From the NCBI GenBank assembly GCA_026874595.1, contig CM049308.1:49834124-49898123 (forward strand): 64,000 bases of DNA, read 5' to 3'. This DNA comes from Sipunculus nudus. Its lineage: Eukaryota; Annelida; Sipuncula; Golfingiida; Sipunculidae. The first letter of the stretch is position 1. Each line of letters begins with the position of its first letter. Below, in pieces: positions 1-11,952 of this stretch. A program made the translations under genes and the position numbers. Below the pieces are notes generated by a model. It saw nothing but the letters and a program-made list of their open reading frames with translations. It was not told where the DNA came from and did no database searches.

Positions 1-1877
1 TCGTTTCAAACAAAGTATACACACTGATGGTTGAATGAGGGACAAACAATATCATTGTGCTAATTACTATCCCAGTTTTAATTTATTACTGGAATTAATA
101 GTCAAATTCACACCTGGTGAAGTTTTTACTCTTCTAAAGTAAGGAATTACTTATCTGATGAACATCCACACTTTCATAGCAATACACCACTTTGTGGACA
201 CAATTAAATGTACACTTTAATCATTGTAACCCTGGTGGTACAATACAAAATCTAAAATGTAGCAAAGCCTAGAATAAGAATGAATCAAATACAGAAAATA
301 ATAACATTTATCTAGTTTATGCACCATCTGGGGGGGGGGGGGAGTGCAGGGCAGAGGGGAAGCCTGCTGGTAGTGGCCAAGCTGACCCAGCTGCCTGGGG
401 CCTGGGGTGGGTTACATAATGCAAGTGAAGGCTGTACTACTAGGTGGGCTAGATGTAAACAACACTTGACATGGTGTATGAAAACATGAATAAAAGCTAT
501 TCTTTCCAATCAATTTCTTTGAAATTTCAGATTTTAAAAGATTAAATCCTTATGTATATATGCTGTGAAAATTAAATCAGCAGTGCCAAAGTTGGACAAA
601 ATTTAAGGTATTGATTTTTTATTTATGCTAATAACTTGAAAAATTTGAAAAATCTAATTTTGGGTAAACAATTGAATCTTGATTAAATAAAGTTATGTTC
701 CTGAAAAAAAGTCTCTAGGTTCAGCAATTCTCATGTTAGGTGAGTAAATATATATCTTGATTTTTTTTAAAATTGCATTATGTTTTGGCCCATAACTTCA
801 AAATAATACCCAATACTGGCCTAATTTTTGGTATGTTCATAGAAAATGTATGAAAGAATGTGAATACTAAATACGATCAAAAACAGATCAGTGGTTTTGA
901 TATTAGGCAGCCTTGAAGTGTAACAATGGCTTTTTTTTATGGAAAACGGAGTTTTTTTTCCTTAATATCTCGAAGGAACGAAGTCCTAATGGCCCAATTT
1001 TCGGTATGGTAGGAGATTTTGGGGACATCTAAAATTATGCCAACAGCCTGGGGAGCATAGAGATGTGCACTGAATGACCTACAGTCATCAAAGTGGACTG
1101 CTTGACAATGTGAGGGAATACAACAAGAGCCTAAAAAAATTTCGATAACTAGCCTAATTTTGCAGCTTTTATTTTCAAATTTAAGATTTTAACAGATTAA
1201 ATCCTTATGTATACATGCTGTGAAAATTAAATCCACAGTACTTACAGGAAAAAAACGTGCCGTGTCCAAATTTGGGCAAAATTTAAGGTATCAATTTTAT
1301 ATTTTTGCCAATATTTAAAAAAAATTAACAGATTTTGATCTAATTTTTGGTATACAATTAAATTTTGATTAATTAAAGTTGTATAACTGGAAAAAAGTCC
1401 CTACCTTTAACACTTTTGGTCTTAAGTGACCAAATATCTTCCTGATTTTTTTACAAAGTCCATTATGTTTGGGCCCATAACTTTTTTAAATTATACAATA
1501 CTGACTTAATATCTGGCATGTACATAGAAACTATATAGAGGAATATTTATGGTAAATATGAAGAAAACCAGATGAGTGGTTTTGATATTAGGCAGTCCTG
1601 AAGTGTGAAAATAGATTTCTAATAAAAATTTGAGGTTTTTCCTTAATATCTCGAAGGAACGAAGTCCTATTGACCCAATTTTCGGCATGGTAGGAGATTT
1701 TCGGGACATCTAACTGTATGCCGAATTTCAGATTCGTAGATCCAACGGTGTCGAAACGTGCCAGTCTTACGGACGGACATCCGGACAGACGGACGGACGG
1801 ACAGACAGACGGGACGGACGACGGACAATGGACCACGACTATAGCTCAGATGACTTATAGTCAGCTGAGCTAAAAAT
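1..1877 (-). mobile_element. Helentron-like family A element, truncated by the window edge
   Basis: On the minus strand the element starts at 1877 with ATTTTTAGCTCAGCTGAC, a fold-back start (AGTCATCTGAGCT follows), then a GTCC/CGTC-rich run. The interior holds two divergent direct copies of a unit of about 690 bp (about 500-1130 and 1140-1740). The same interior recurs at 29540-30840. The 3' end lies beyond the window. No replicase or helicase frame is seen, so it is a non-autonomous element. Helentron assignment is inferred from end structure. Confidence 0.55.
330..342 (+). repeat. Poly-G tract
   Basis: Uninterrupted G run within the family A repeat. Confidence 0.9.
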
Positions 1878-2133
1878 TAAACGGATGGTGTCGGACGATG
1901 AATCCCCCTGAATTGTATACGTCACATAGGGGTTTCCCCAGGATTATATATAACGTGTTTATGAGTATATGCCACGAGGAAAAACGTTTTCCGCCTGAAA
2001 ACACCGATTTTAATTATTGTGAATATAAGAAACACATGGGAATATGGAATATGGGAAATACATGTATCTGCATGTTTTGATTCAAGCGGCTGGTTTTCTA
2101 TATCTTTTACTTTTACTTCCACTTTCACAATGC

Positions 2134-2137
<4 letters not shown>

Positions 2138-2222
<85 letters not shown>
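2138..2222. repeat. (AT)n microsatellite
   Basis: About 85 nt of pure alternating AT, followed 60 nt later by a 20-nt poly-C (2281-2300). Tyr-Ile repeat reading frames here are artefacts of the microsatellite. Confidence 0.95.
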
Positions 2223-2224
<2 letters not shown>

Positions 2225-2280
2225 GTAGTGTTACCCCCAAGGACAATAGGATCAGTGTCAGTCATTAAATGTCCCCCCGG

Positions 2281-2300
2281 CCCCCCCCCCCCCCCCCCCC
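2281..2300 (+). repeat. Poly-C tract (C20)
   Basis: Uninterrupted run of 20 C, preceded by GTCCCCCCGG. The length is likely to vary between individuals or assemblies. Confidence 0.9.
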
Positions 2301-2449
2301 ATACGCACAAAGCATAATCTCGTAATCTCGTAAAGTCTCGGCTTTTCAAACCACGCCGTTAGCTTCATTCTAACAACATTCACCTGATGATCGGGTCGCA
2401 TCCTGTGAAACAGACTGTTGTGAATTTACAGTGTTGTTTTTCTCCAGAG

Positions 2450-2492
<43 letters not shown>
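2450..2492. repeat. (TA)n microsatellite
   Basis: About 42 nt of pure TA. Just downstream (2530-2612) a 25-30 nt CG-rich motif ending CGTAAAAGGAATCA / CATAAAAGGAATCA occurs twice. Otherwise 2500-3116 shows nothing recognisable. Confidence 0.9.
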
Positions 2493-2495
<3 letters not shown>

Positions 2496-3116
2496 CATTA
2501 TATTACATAAACAAACATCGTTTTTTATCCGCAACCGCGACCGCATAAAAGGAATCAGAAATCGGCCTTGCCGCAACCGAATACCGCGGCCGCAATCGCG
2601 TAAAAGGAATCATAGCTTAAAGCAAACCAATAATAATGGTTCTGACACAAACGAAGGCAGGACCAAACCATGTAAAATATGTTCCAACCTCTCGTTTCAT
2701 CGGGCACAACACATAACAACACGTCTGTTTCGTTCCGTTTTCAGACCTCCCTCCTAAGTCCGGTCAAAATTCCGTCTGCTGCTGCTTTAATTTCAGTTCA
2801 GCATAGGTGTCCATGAATATTAATCGGGACCCTCTGTATAAAAACTAATCTGTCTTAAATTAACCATGAACAGTCCAATATGGTGAGCTTCACTATAATT
2901 ACTATGTGACTAAACCGTATTACTCCCTTATTTGCTCGTTGAACACCTACTCCATGTATCAAATCAAGGACCGACCACCTTTCTTCCCAAGTTTACCATG
3001 TCGATCCTTCCAGTAAACCAATCGTCATCAAGTTGTACAAGAGTATACGGCGACCGTGCAGAGACGATCTCAATCAGATACGCCCGTTATGCTCCTTCAA
3101 CAAAGGTAAAAGAATA

Positions 3117-5028
3117 ACAAGGCCTACAGGCCTAATGCGAACCTGTGCAAAGATTGGGAGTATGAATGGAGGTTTATTTTTAAAATTTAATACTGATCCT
3201 TTTAAGTCCTGTATATCTACCTTAGTCATTATGATTTCAGCAAAATGGACATTTCAGACCTGCAAGTTTCAGACTAGGACATTTTAAACTAGAATATGGG
3301 TAGTCGACAAGCGACTTGTGTGTATCCGCAGAAATCAGAGTGGGACTGGTGAAATGAGGCAAGGATTAAGTGGCAAGGGGAATAGAGTGAGGTGTGTTGC
3401 ATATTAGCATGGATGTCTGCAGCTTAAACATGAATGTAGGTGGTGCCACCTGTCATAAAATCGAGAAAGCTGTCCAGGATGTATAAACCTGCAAAATTTC
3501 AGGTGGATAAGTCAAACCACTGCTGAGATATGAGTGATTTTATCCCAAGGCAGATGAACAGATGGACGCTGTGCATAAGTGGTTGCAGGTGGCGCCTCCA
3601 GTTTTGCTTATGATGAAGAGCTATGTGAGATCTATACACATGCAAAATTTTGGCCCAATCGGTCAAACGGTTCCTGAGATATGAGCTTAGATGTCTGCAG
3701 AGTAAACCTAAATTTAGGTGGCGCCACCTGTCATAAAATCGAGAAAGCTGTCCAGGATGTATAAACCTGCAAAATTTCAGGTGGATAAGTCAAACCACTG
3801 CTGAGATATGAGTGATTTTATCCCAAGGCAGATGAACAGATGGACGCTGTGCAAAAATGGTTGCAGGTGGCGCCACCATTTTTAGTGTATGTTATGAAGC
3901 TATCAAAGGGCTACATTTGTGCAAAATGTTTAGCCTGATCGGTTTAACGGTTCCCGAGATATGCAGGTTTATGTGTGGCAACAGACGCACAAATGGACGC
4001 TGGGCAGCGAGGAAAGGTCAGAGGTCAACCAAAAAAAATTTAGGGCGCAGCTGTTCACATGTGACCTGATGATCAAACCCGATTCGCTTTAAATGCAAAC
4101 AGTTAAAAGATATAGTTTCAATAATCTGGGAATTCTGCATCTAAACATTGTATCTAGACGTCTAGACGCTGTGGCTAGACGTCTAGACGCTGTGGCTAGA
4201 CGTCTAGACGCATTGTCTAGACACCCCCCCCCCCCCCCCCGAGCCAGGTCAGTTGCCATGGTGATGTCTGGACCCCTACTGTTTGTACTGAGTGACCTCT
4301 TTGACTTGGCTGCTGCTACTTAGAATGTTGTCAAATCTGTTTTCAAATACAGAAAGCCTTTTTCAATTGGCTACAATGCTTTTTTAAAACTGTATTTACC
4401 CAATCTATTCTTATAAAACTAGCAGAACCCTACCATAGAACAATTCTTGTAAAGTTTACACGAATCAGCTTAACAGTTTCATCATAAATCAATGTATAAG
4501 CTAGAAGAGTTTAAAATTACATTTTTGCTTGTAAAAAGCACCTCAATGTAGGTGGCGCCACCAATACCTCAAAATCAGATAAGACATGTGTGACAAACAT
4601 TGGTATAAAATTTGGTGATTATAGCTCTAGCCGTTTCTGAGATTTTAATTTTAGTGTGCTTTTTTGGACAGATGACTAAGTTCAACCTCCTGTAACTCGG
4701 CCAAAAATCTCCGAACTGGAACCATTCGAACAAACTTGAGAGAGATTGTTCCAGGGATCATTTCTGTGAAATATTGGACAATTTGGCTGGACAGTTTCAG
4801 AGAAGAATATTTTTAAAGCTTTTTTAGCTGTTCCCCTATAAAATCTAAGAAAATGCAGTAAGAAAAAAAATCAACAAAATCCGATATAGTTTTTTGGATG
4901 ACTGATTATTTGCAAAAAATTTGGTGATGCTGGCTCCTGCCGTTTTTGAGATAGCTATGGTTAACGTACAGACGACACACGACGTACGACGCCGCACCAT
5001 CGTACAAGCTCACAGGTTCGCTAAAAAT
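3117..5028 (-). mobile_element. Helentron-like family B element, copy 1
   Basis: The 5' end (minus strand) at about 5028 reads ATTTTTAGCGAACCTGTGAGC. The same motif recurs inverted near the other end (GCGAACCTGTGC at about 3136), next to a terminal stem-loop AGGCCTACAGGCCT. A 5' subterminal motif repeated inverted beside a 3' hairpin is the Helentron/HINE signature. Inside are a direct duplication of about 278 bp (copies near 3430 and 3708), three perfect copies of the palindrome GGTGGCGCCACC, and a 21-bp minisatellite. The last 500 bp are about 85% like 27890-28381. No coding capacity. Confidence 0.65.
4154..4240 (+). repeat. 21-bp minisatellite plus poly-C
   Basis: About three copies of a 21-bp unit built on the palindrome CTAGACGTCTAG (starts 4154, 4175, 4196), followed at once by about 16 C. 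Lies inside the family B element. Confidence 0.85.
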
Positions 5029-5532
5029 CCGGTGCCTAGAAACCGGTTATACCAAATATCAAGTGATGAAAAAGAATCAGGTGAACGCTCATATGCAGAA
5101 AATCCATGTCTGCATGGTCCGAAAATGACATTTACAATACTTTGTTGGGTCTTTTTTTTTTCATTTTGCTTGACAATCCAGTAAACCAAGTCGACCTCGA
5201 ACTGCTCGAGAACCTAAAGACCAGATCTTGTTAACTGACCTGGGTCGTGAATCGTAATAAATTCCTGCTGGCAACATCACAACAAATATCTCAAAGCTAT
5301 CTCACATAACCAACTCCAGATCAAAAATAAATATGGATTAAATCAAAACAGACCGCAACACAGCATAGGTCCGTACGTTATATTTTGGTTCCATTAAATA
5401 TTAAGATTAAAAATACATGAAATACAACACAATTATATATATACAGAATATTAACTGACATCACAATGTGGCAACGCAGGCCCATGCAGATATTAAGTGG
5501 CGGGATGCGATGTCATCACATCATAACCATTA

Positions 5533-5869
5533 GGCCAAAATAAAAAAAGGGTATGGTTCTCAGGCACTTTTTTTCAAAAATCAATGCGGGCGGGCGCTTT
5601 TTTTATTTTAATTTTTTTGGTATGTTTCGATAAAAATGTCAAATGATAAGGGAAAAGCATGAAAATAACAGTTTTATTTTGCTAAATAAGTAAAAGCACT
5701 ACAAAACAAAGGAAATTGTATGGTTTTATCTTCTTGAAAGAAATGTCGGAACGGCAGCAGCTCAAAATTGGAAAGTTTTTATTGAAAATCAAAATAAAAA
5801 TTTTTGATGCGGGGGTTTAAAATTGATGCGGGCGGTGCCTGAGAACAATACCTTTAATTTTTTTTGGCC
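5533..5869. mobile_element. PIF/Harbinger-like MITE, 337 bp
   Basis: Terminal inverted repeats of about 37 bp begin GGCCAAAA and include GGTTCTCAGGCAC on the left and GTGCCTGAGAACAATACC on the right. The element is flanked on both sides by TTA (5530-5532 and 5870-5872). A 3-bp TWA duplication with a GG start is the PIF/Harbinger pattern. The interior is T-rich with GATGCGGGCGGGCG near one end and GATGCGGGCGG near the other. Non-coding. Confidence 0.7.
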
Positions 5870-7741
5870 TTAGTTCTGTGAAAGTATCGATCCTTTTCAC
5901 GATTTGTGTGGAAAGATGGGACAGGATAACTATAAAGGACTCCGGTCCGGCCGTCAGGTTATTTAACTGTCAAAATAACCACGAACAGGACGATAATTCT
6001 CCTGTAAGCCTACATCGGCTTTTAAGCCTTTACATGTCAAACGAAAGTGAAATGTAAAATCCGCCCCTGAAAGATTATATATTTATAATTAACATTATAT
6101 ATATAAAGTGTGCCTTAATATAGGCTACTGGGGTATAATGATGATTTTCATGTCAAATAACTTATCATCGCAAATGACCATTAAATCTTTCAAGTTGTCT
6201 TATCCTTTGGTCCGTTTCCCTTTGGTTGTAGGACCTTCGCCCATAACAAAAAGACAAACGTACAGTATTTAGCGAAGCATGTTCTCAAAAAAAATCCAGT
6301 TCATGATTGTCTGTAGTGATTTTAGGGGTCTTTGCCAGTTTGAGGGTACTGTTTTCCAGTAGAAACTCGGCAAGACGCCAGCTAGGCGAACAGTGTCATG
6401 CGTTGAGTGTATTAGGTCTGAATAAAATGGGAAAAACGTTTTCGTCAGTGAATGCCCTATGAAATTCCCTGCGATTAAAATACAGTTAGGATGCACTGAA
6501 ATTCTGAAAATCAGGGGAAATTAATTAAGTACGAAGGGTAAAAATTGTTGCACATGGTTGGAGAAGAGAAAGTTCCTCTTGTGAGCTGAGATCATCCTAA
6601 AAATACGAAATTCTGACATTTGGGATTTAAAAAAGACCTTGCAAGATCTCTGGTGCAGATTGCTAGCAATACAATATTGATAACGTTTTAAGGAACGTAT
6701 CAAATTTAAAACTATATTCAATATTTTAGAGCATTGTAACTAGTCCTTAGCATTTCTAGTCCAAACTGCGACATCCCCAGTCTGTTATAAATAATGGTCC
6801 TAATTATACAGCTGCTGCAGTCTTCACGAATTTTGAAGACATATTGAAAAGTTTTGAATACGCAAAAATAGGCTTTTGGTGTCAATGCCTATGATGAAGC
6901 ACTTTCTCCGAGTCAAAATGATCTTTTACTCTATTTTCAAAATAACTCATTAAAGTATAAATACCTAACTTTCATATCACGGTTGACATTTTCTTTAACG
7001 AAGGATGATTAGAGTCCAAACATTTTCAACATTTACAAAACCTCAAAATATACCTGATTAAAAGAATATTTTGAACATGTAATCAAACGTTTAGAGGTAA
7101 TATTACATTGCTAATCCAATTATGTGTTCGGTCAAATCGTTTCATTTGAGCTTTAAGGACCTTCCAATTTAGTTGACCGTAAACTTTGACGTGTTTGCAT
7201 GCATAATACAATGTATATTTCTCATGCCAAATATTCCGCCTTCAACACCATATTTCACAGGAATGTTGACCATGTGACTCCCATGTCATTTGAGCTGCAA
7301 GTGGCGCCATCTGTGTTGACCTTTTTTCTGCAAGATGAAATCGCATTTTCCTCATTTCCATAGACACGTCACAAATAACACTCGTGTGAGGTTAGTAAAT
7401 TCTTTAGGGCACAAAATTTTCCAGGAATATTTATTTTTCATGTTACTGCAAAGAATTTTAGCTTGACAAACCCCAGGAAAACTTATCAGCTTTAATATCC
7501 TATTAAATGAGTCGTTTGAGGAAGGGCAATTAAATTAGTATGAATTGGATTTAATTTCAAAACGGTCAATCCCAATGGCAAAAATTGACAACTTGATGTT
7601 TCTATACATGATACCATGTTGGTTTTCAACAAATTTCTCAAGAACAGCTGCAGTTTAAAATGATGAATTTCAGGGGAATACATGGCTGTATGCTTAAAGA
7701 AATTCCCACGAGGGCTCTGAGGGGAGAACATTATTTATATT

Positions 7742-7780
<39 letters not shown>

Positions 7781-9534
7781 ATTAGAATTAAATTAAGAAT
7801 TTCGGGGCACAGTCCTTGGTATGTATAATGAATTTCGACTCCTAAATGCACTGAAACATCATAATCTTGAAATGCTTCAAACCACCTGAAATGCCCCTTG
7901 CATTTTTCCCTGTTTTCTTACAATGGTCACATTAAAATACACACTTTAACACTGTATGATGAACCATTTTAATACTCTACACTATTAATTCCTATTGTGC
8001 CTGTTGATTTTCAACTGTACTGATAGACTTAATTCTTCCTCTGACCTGACCATTTTGCAATCCTTTACCATAGTAAGACGGAAATTTACTTATGAAATAA
8101 ATTCAGTTGTGCATAGCACAAAAAAAAACACATTTTACACTGACTTAGCCTTGCATTCAAGTATTTTCACAGTTTTTGTATAATTAACCATGGAAAAAGT
8201 ATTTTGAACTTCCATTTTATCCAAACATTTTACCTATAATTCCAGGGGGGCAACTGCCCCCTTTCTTCTGCTATCTGATTATAAGCTGCAGAGAAAAAGT
8301 GATCTTTTTCCCTATACCTGGGAAAAGTTCAAAAGATTCAAAATCTATATAATTCATGTGATGGCAAGCAAGTGAAAGTGATGAGTAAGAAATAAATTAA
8401 TGTAATGGTTGTCATCACACATGTCACGATAAGCTGCTCTATTACTTAAAATATTGATGGTGCCACCTATGCTGGACAACTGCTGAAATTGTATTTTCAT
8501 GTTCATGGTCTTGATCACAAAATATCTTGCAAAATATGGCAGAGCGTCATTAGACCCCTGGACATCTTGATTAAATAGATGTATTTCAGCCATGTAATAT
8601 CTATCAAGACTGTGTACCGCCAGTATTTATTAATAAATGGTTCCACATATTAGATTTAAATGTCAGACATTTAAAAACACATGGAAAACCTTGAGACCTT
8701 GTGCCTCAGGATATCAAAAGGGGTCCTTAGAAAGTGAATGGACTCTGTCAAAGAACATAGAAACTGGCGGCTGGCTCCTGGTTTCAAGATGATCAAAACC
8801 AAAAACACATGCAACTGGTCAGACTATTTCATTGATATCAAAGTCATCATTACTCCTAGAATCCTAGCAATGGTATGCCCTTTTCTCATTGGAGACATTC
8901 ACATCATTTGATGCCAACTTTCATGTACCCTGGTCTCCCCACAATTCGTGTGTTTCTAGTTCCCAGATCACATGATGCCCAGGTGACTGTCAAGGTCACA
9001 TGATGCCCAGGTGACTGTCTAGGTCCAGCAATGGACAGTAACTGCACTTCCCTTCAAAAGCTGTCAAGATGCTCTGATCACTGTTATCCAACAGTGATCA
9101 TGCTCCAGGTCACTTGATACTGAGCTGATCATGTTCGAGGTTATTCGATCCCAATGTATTCATACTCAATGCCACATGATAGCATGCGTGGTGGCCATCT
9201 TACCTCCAATAATGCCAAATTCACCTGTGTTCTTAATCACATGATACCACAGTCATTATCCTTCAGGTCATATGATGCAGCTTTTCTTGTTCTGATACCA
9301 CAGTCATTATCCTTCAGGTCATATGATGCAGCTTTTCTTGTTCTGGATCAAATTATGGCATGAAGATTATGATCCACATCAAAGATGACATTCCCCCAGC
9401 TACTATACCCAGTATGCCATTCCTCTTGACTGAGACATCTTCAGTCCTCTTTACCCCACAGATACAACTGTCCCTTCATTGTGGCAGTGCTGTCCTTCAC
9501 ATCCAGCACTGTTTATAGCTGTCCCACTCTGCAG
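5870..9534. other. Intergenic stretch without recognised genes
   Basis: I see no exons here. There is a (TA)/(GT)n microsatellite at 7743-7780 and a CpG-richer patch around 5890-6030. A region of degenerate CATATGATGC / CACATGATGCC-containing repeats spans 8960-9360 and includes a 29-bp duplication at about 8966-9023 and the perfect 51-bp duplication annotated separately. The last 400 bp may be CINP 3'UTR. Confidence 0.5.
9243..9344 (+). repeat. Perfect 51-bp tandem duplication
   Basis: Two identical 51-bp units (9243-9293 and 9294-9344) each start GATACCACAG and end CTTGTTCT. They lie 190 bp past the CINP stop codon. No mismatch between the copies implies a recent event. Confidence 0.95.
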
Positions 9535-11952
9535 CTACCTGTGACCAGTCTCTTTCAGCATACTCTCCAGCAGGAACTCACTCTCCTCACAGATGAATGG
9601 TTGGTGCAGCCAGGCAGCAGTGTAGAACATGATGGTGTTCCTGTCTTGAGCATGAGCGATGTTCTGAATAATCGTCTCCTTCAATGATAACTCCTCCTGG
9701 AACATCTTCAGCAGTTCCCGTGAAGTTTGTGCTGGAAATCAAATACATGAAAAATGTGACCCAAGTGGACCTAAAACAAACAAAGACCTGTCTTTTTACA
9801 TTAGAAAATATCTGTTCACTCTCACTATGCCTATATTCGCACCTATACATGTCTGATCTGGAAATTTACTGTATATATTGAAGAGGAGCTTTTGTTCATA
9901 CCAGTGTTCAAAAACTATTTAAAAACAACAGAGAAAAAGTTCTGCATATTAAATATATGTGTTGCCAATTTGATTAAAGATTTGATTATTACATGGTTTT
10001 CTATTTATGCTGACTTACCAAACCTGTCTGTTGTCCATGTTTGAAAAAGAGGTTCTTGACTCAATGATTGGTTGAACTGATGAAGTTCAAGCTGACACAC
10101 TCCATCCAGCACCTCTGTCAGTACCGTCATCTTCTGAACTATCTTTTTCTAAAAGTCAAAATCAAGATGTCATTATTCCTTACTCATCTGATTATTATAA
10201 AGACTGATCAAATACTTTGAAAAAGAGAAGTTTTATTTCATCCTGGTATGTCTGCTGTTTGGTCATGTCAATGTGTGACACAGCAAAGGTGTAGCTAAGA
10301 TTGATGAAGAATATCATGGAGAAATTTCCATGACTTAAGGATGTTATCTGTAGCATGAATCATGGCATATATAGTTTACTAATGCAGAAAAGGGCACCTG
10401 TGCATGAAATACTCAACACTCAAGCATGATACTATAGAAGACTAAAAGATTACAAAATCCACGTGATTCCGCTATCTTCCTTTGTCACCTGAATTTTATC
10501 AGTATATTGTAAGATTCATGAAAAGTAGCATCATGGCCAGCATAAAAAACAGATATCACATCTCCTGCTCTTCCTTTCACTTGGTCTCAAAAACATGTGA
10601 TAAGTTTTCATGAAACAACATTACCATAGACTGATAGACTGCAGTAAAGTCCAGGCAATGCTTTTCTATCTCAGGTGGTATGTTGCTGGCATTAGCTTCA
10701 CCTTCCTGTCTATAATGTGAGAACAAAAGATTATTTCACACACTGTTTAACATGCACTAAATACATTCTGATGTGAAAACAATACTTATCAACAGGGTTT
10801 GAGCATGGAGATAGGACTGATTATGATCAAAATGATTTATTTTAATATTCTTTGACTACAGAATACGCATTTAATATAACTGATTACAATAACAATATTC
10901 TGAGAATTCCTTTATTACATGTTGTTATATTCTCAACAATGCTTTGGTTTAAAAGCTGTCACAATGGTTTAATGATTTGCTCTATTATATTACGATAATC
11001 AGTATTTAAAGTATGTGATCACTCCATACAAGTGAATTATTGACCCAGGCAGGCAGTTTTTTATAGTCTTTCTTTTAGTATTAATGTGTATTTTTGTAAT
11101 GAAGTGGTAACATTGGTAAATTTAAATATTAGTAATTAAACTAAAACTTAAAATACATACATTAGATAAACATGTTCTTGTTATACTCACAAAGCTGCCA
11201 GTTTGATGTTGGCAATTTCAGTAGCAACACTGAGCCCTTTGATGTTTAATGCTTGCCATTTCTGGATGGTGTTGTACCAGTCCGCACAGGTATCCTTCAC
11301 TTTCCTTGGTGTACCAGTCAGGTTTCCTTGAAGTGGACTTCTCCCTGGACTCACTGTAAGGATCAAACTGGTTCTTGTCAATAAACAAGATACTGTCCTT
11401 TGCAATTAAAGCACTGTGAGGTAAGACATCTGACTGAATCATGTCCAATCGAATCAGAATACATTTTCTCCTTCCTAATGATTAAAAAATCACGTATATT
11501 CTACAATATCCAAATGGTATTTGCAGGCAAATACACAATGTTTTACTTTCATACCAGTTGATTATTCACACATAACCAAGTATGCTTTTTTAATTTGATT
11601 TCTTCTCATTTCCATTATTATTATTTTTATATTTAGTGAAATAAGCACACAAGGCTTACATAGGCTTAACAGCAAAAATTAAAACAATAATTTTTTTCCC
11701 AATCCAGCACTTAAAACAGTATAACAAAGTTTGTAAAGTATGATGATATTTAATAAAATGGCTGACAAACCAGGCAGTTAATATTATTATTATCATTATT
11801 AGTAGTAGTAGTAGTAGCAGTAGTAGTAGTAGTATATATAAATTAGTAATCAACAATTAAAGGTTACCTGCTACTGGTGAAAACCCTTGCAAAAGATTGC
11901 CGTCCTTGCTATCAAGGCATGACCTATTCTTCTTTGGTGTTTTAGCAGACAT
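9535..11952 (-). CDS. CINP: Cyclin-dependent kinase 2-interacting protein (CINP), 5 exons
   Basis: CINP binds CDK2 and CDC7 and is linked to replication origin firing and ATR checkpoint signalling in the nucleus. Coding exons on the minus strand are 11952-11868, 11353-11191, 10709-10625, 10148-10019 and 9731-9535. All introns are GT..AG and the frame stays open for 219 aa (human protein 212 aa). Recognition rests on three blocks aligned from memory with human CINP: VKDTCADWYNTIQKW near residues 46-60, EPLFQTWTTDRF near 143-154, and a C-terminus with WLHQPF and ESMLKETGHR before the TAG. The ATG at 11952 opens a short lysine-rich leader (MSAKTPKK). A possible acceptor at 11966-11965, just before it, suggests a 5'UTR intron. 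The gene is head to head with RBKS. Exon 2 has a weak pyrimidine tract before its acceptor, so that boundary is the least certain. Confidence 0.9.

Noticed and set aside
2019-2349. Reading frames on both strands rich in Tyr-Ile repeats
   Set aside because: They are translations of the (AT)n microsatellite.
4154-4215. Transcription-factor site cluster based on CTAGACGTCTAG
   Set aside because: The palindromes are the units of a short minisatellite inside a mobile element, so no regulatory role is supported.
9587-9850. 87-codon minus-strand frame over the last CINP exon
   Set aside because: It is in a different frame from the conserved WLHQPF..ESMLKETGHR exon and runs into the intron.
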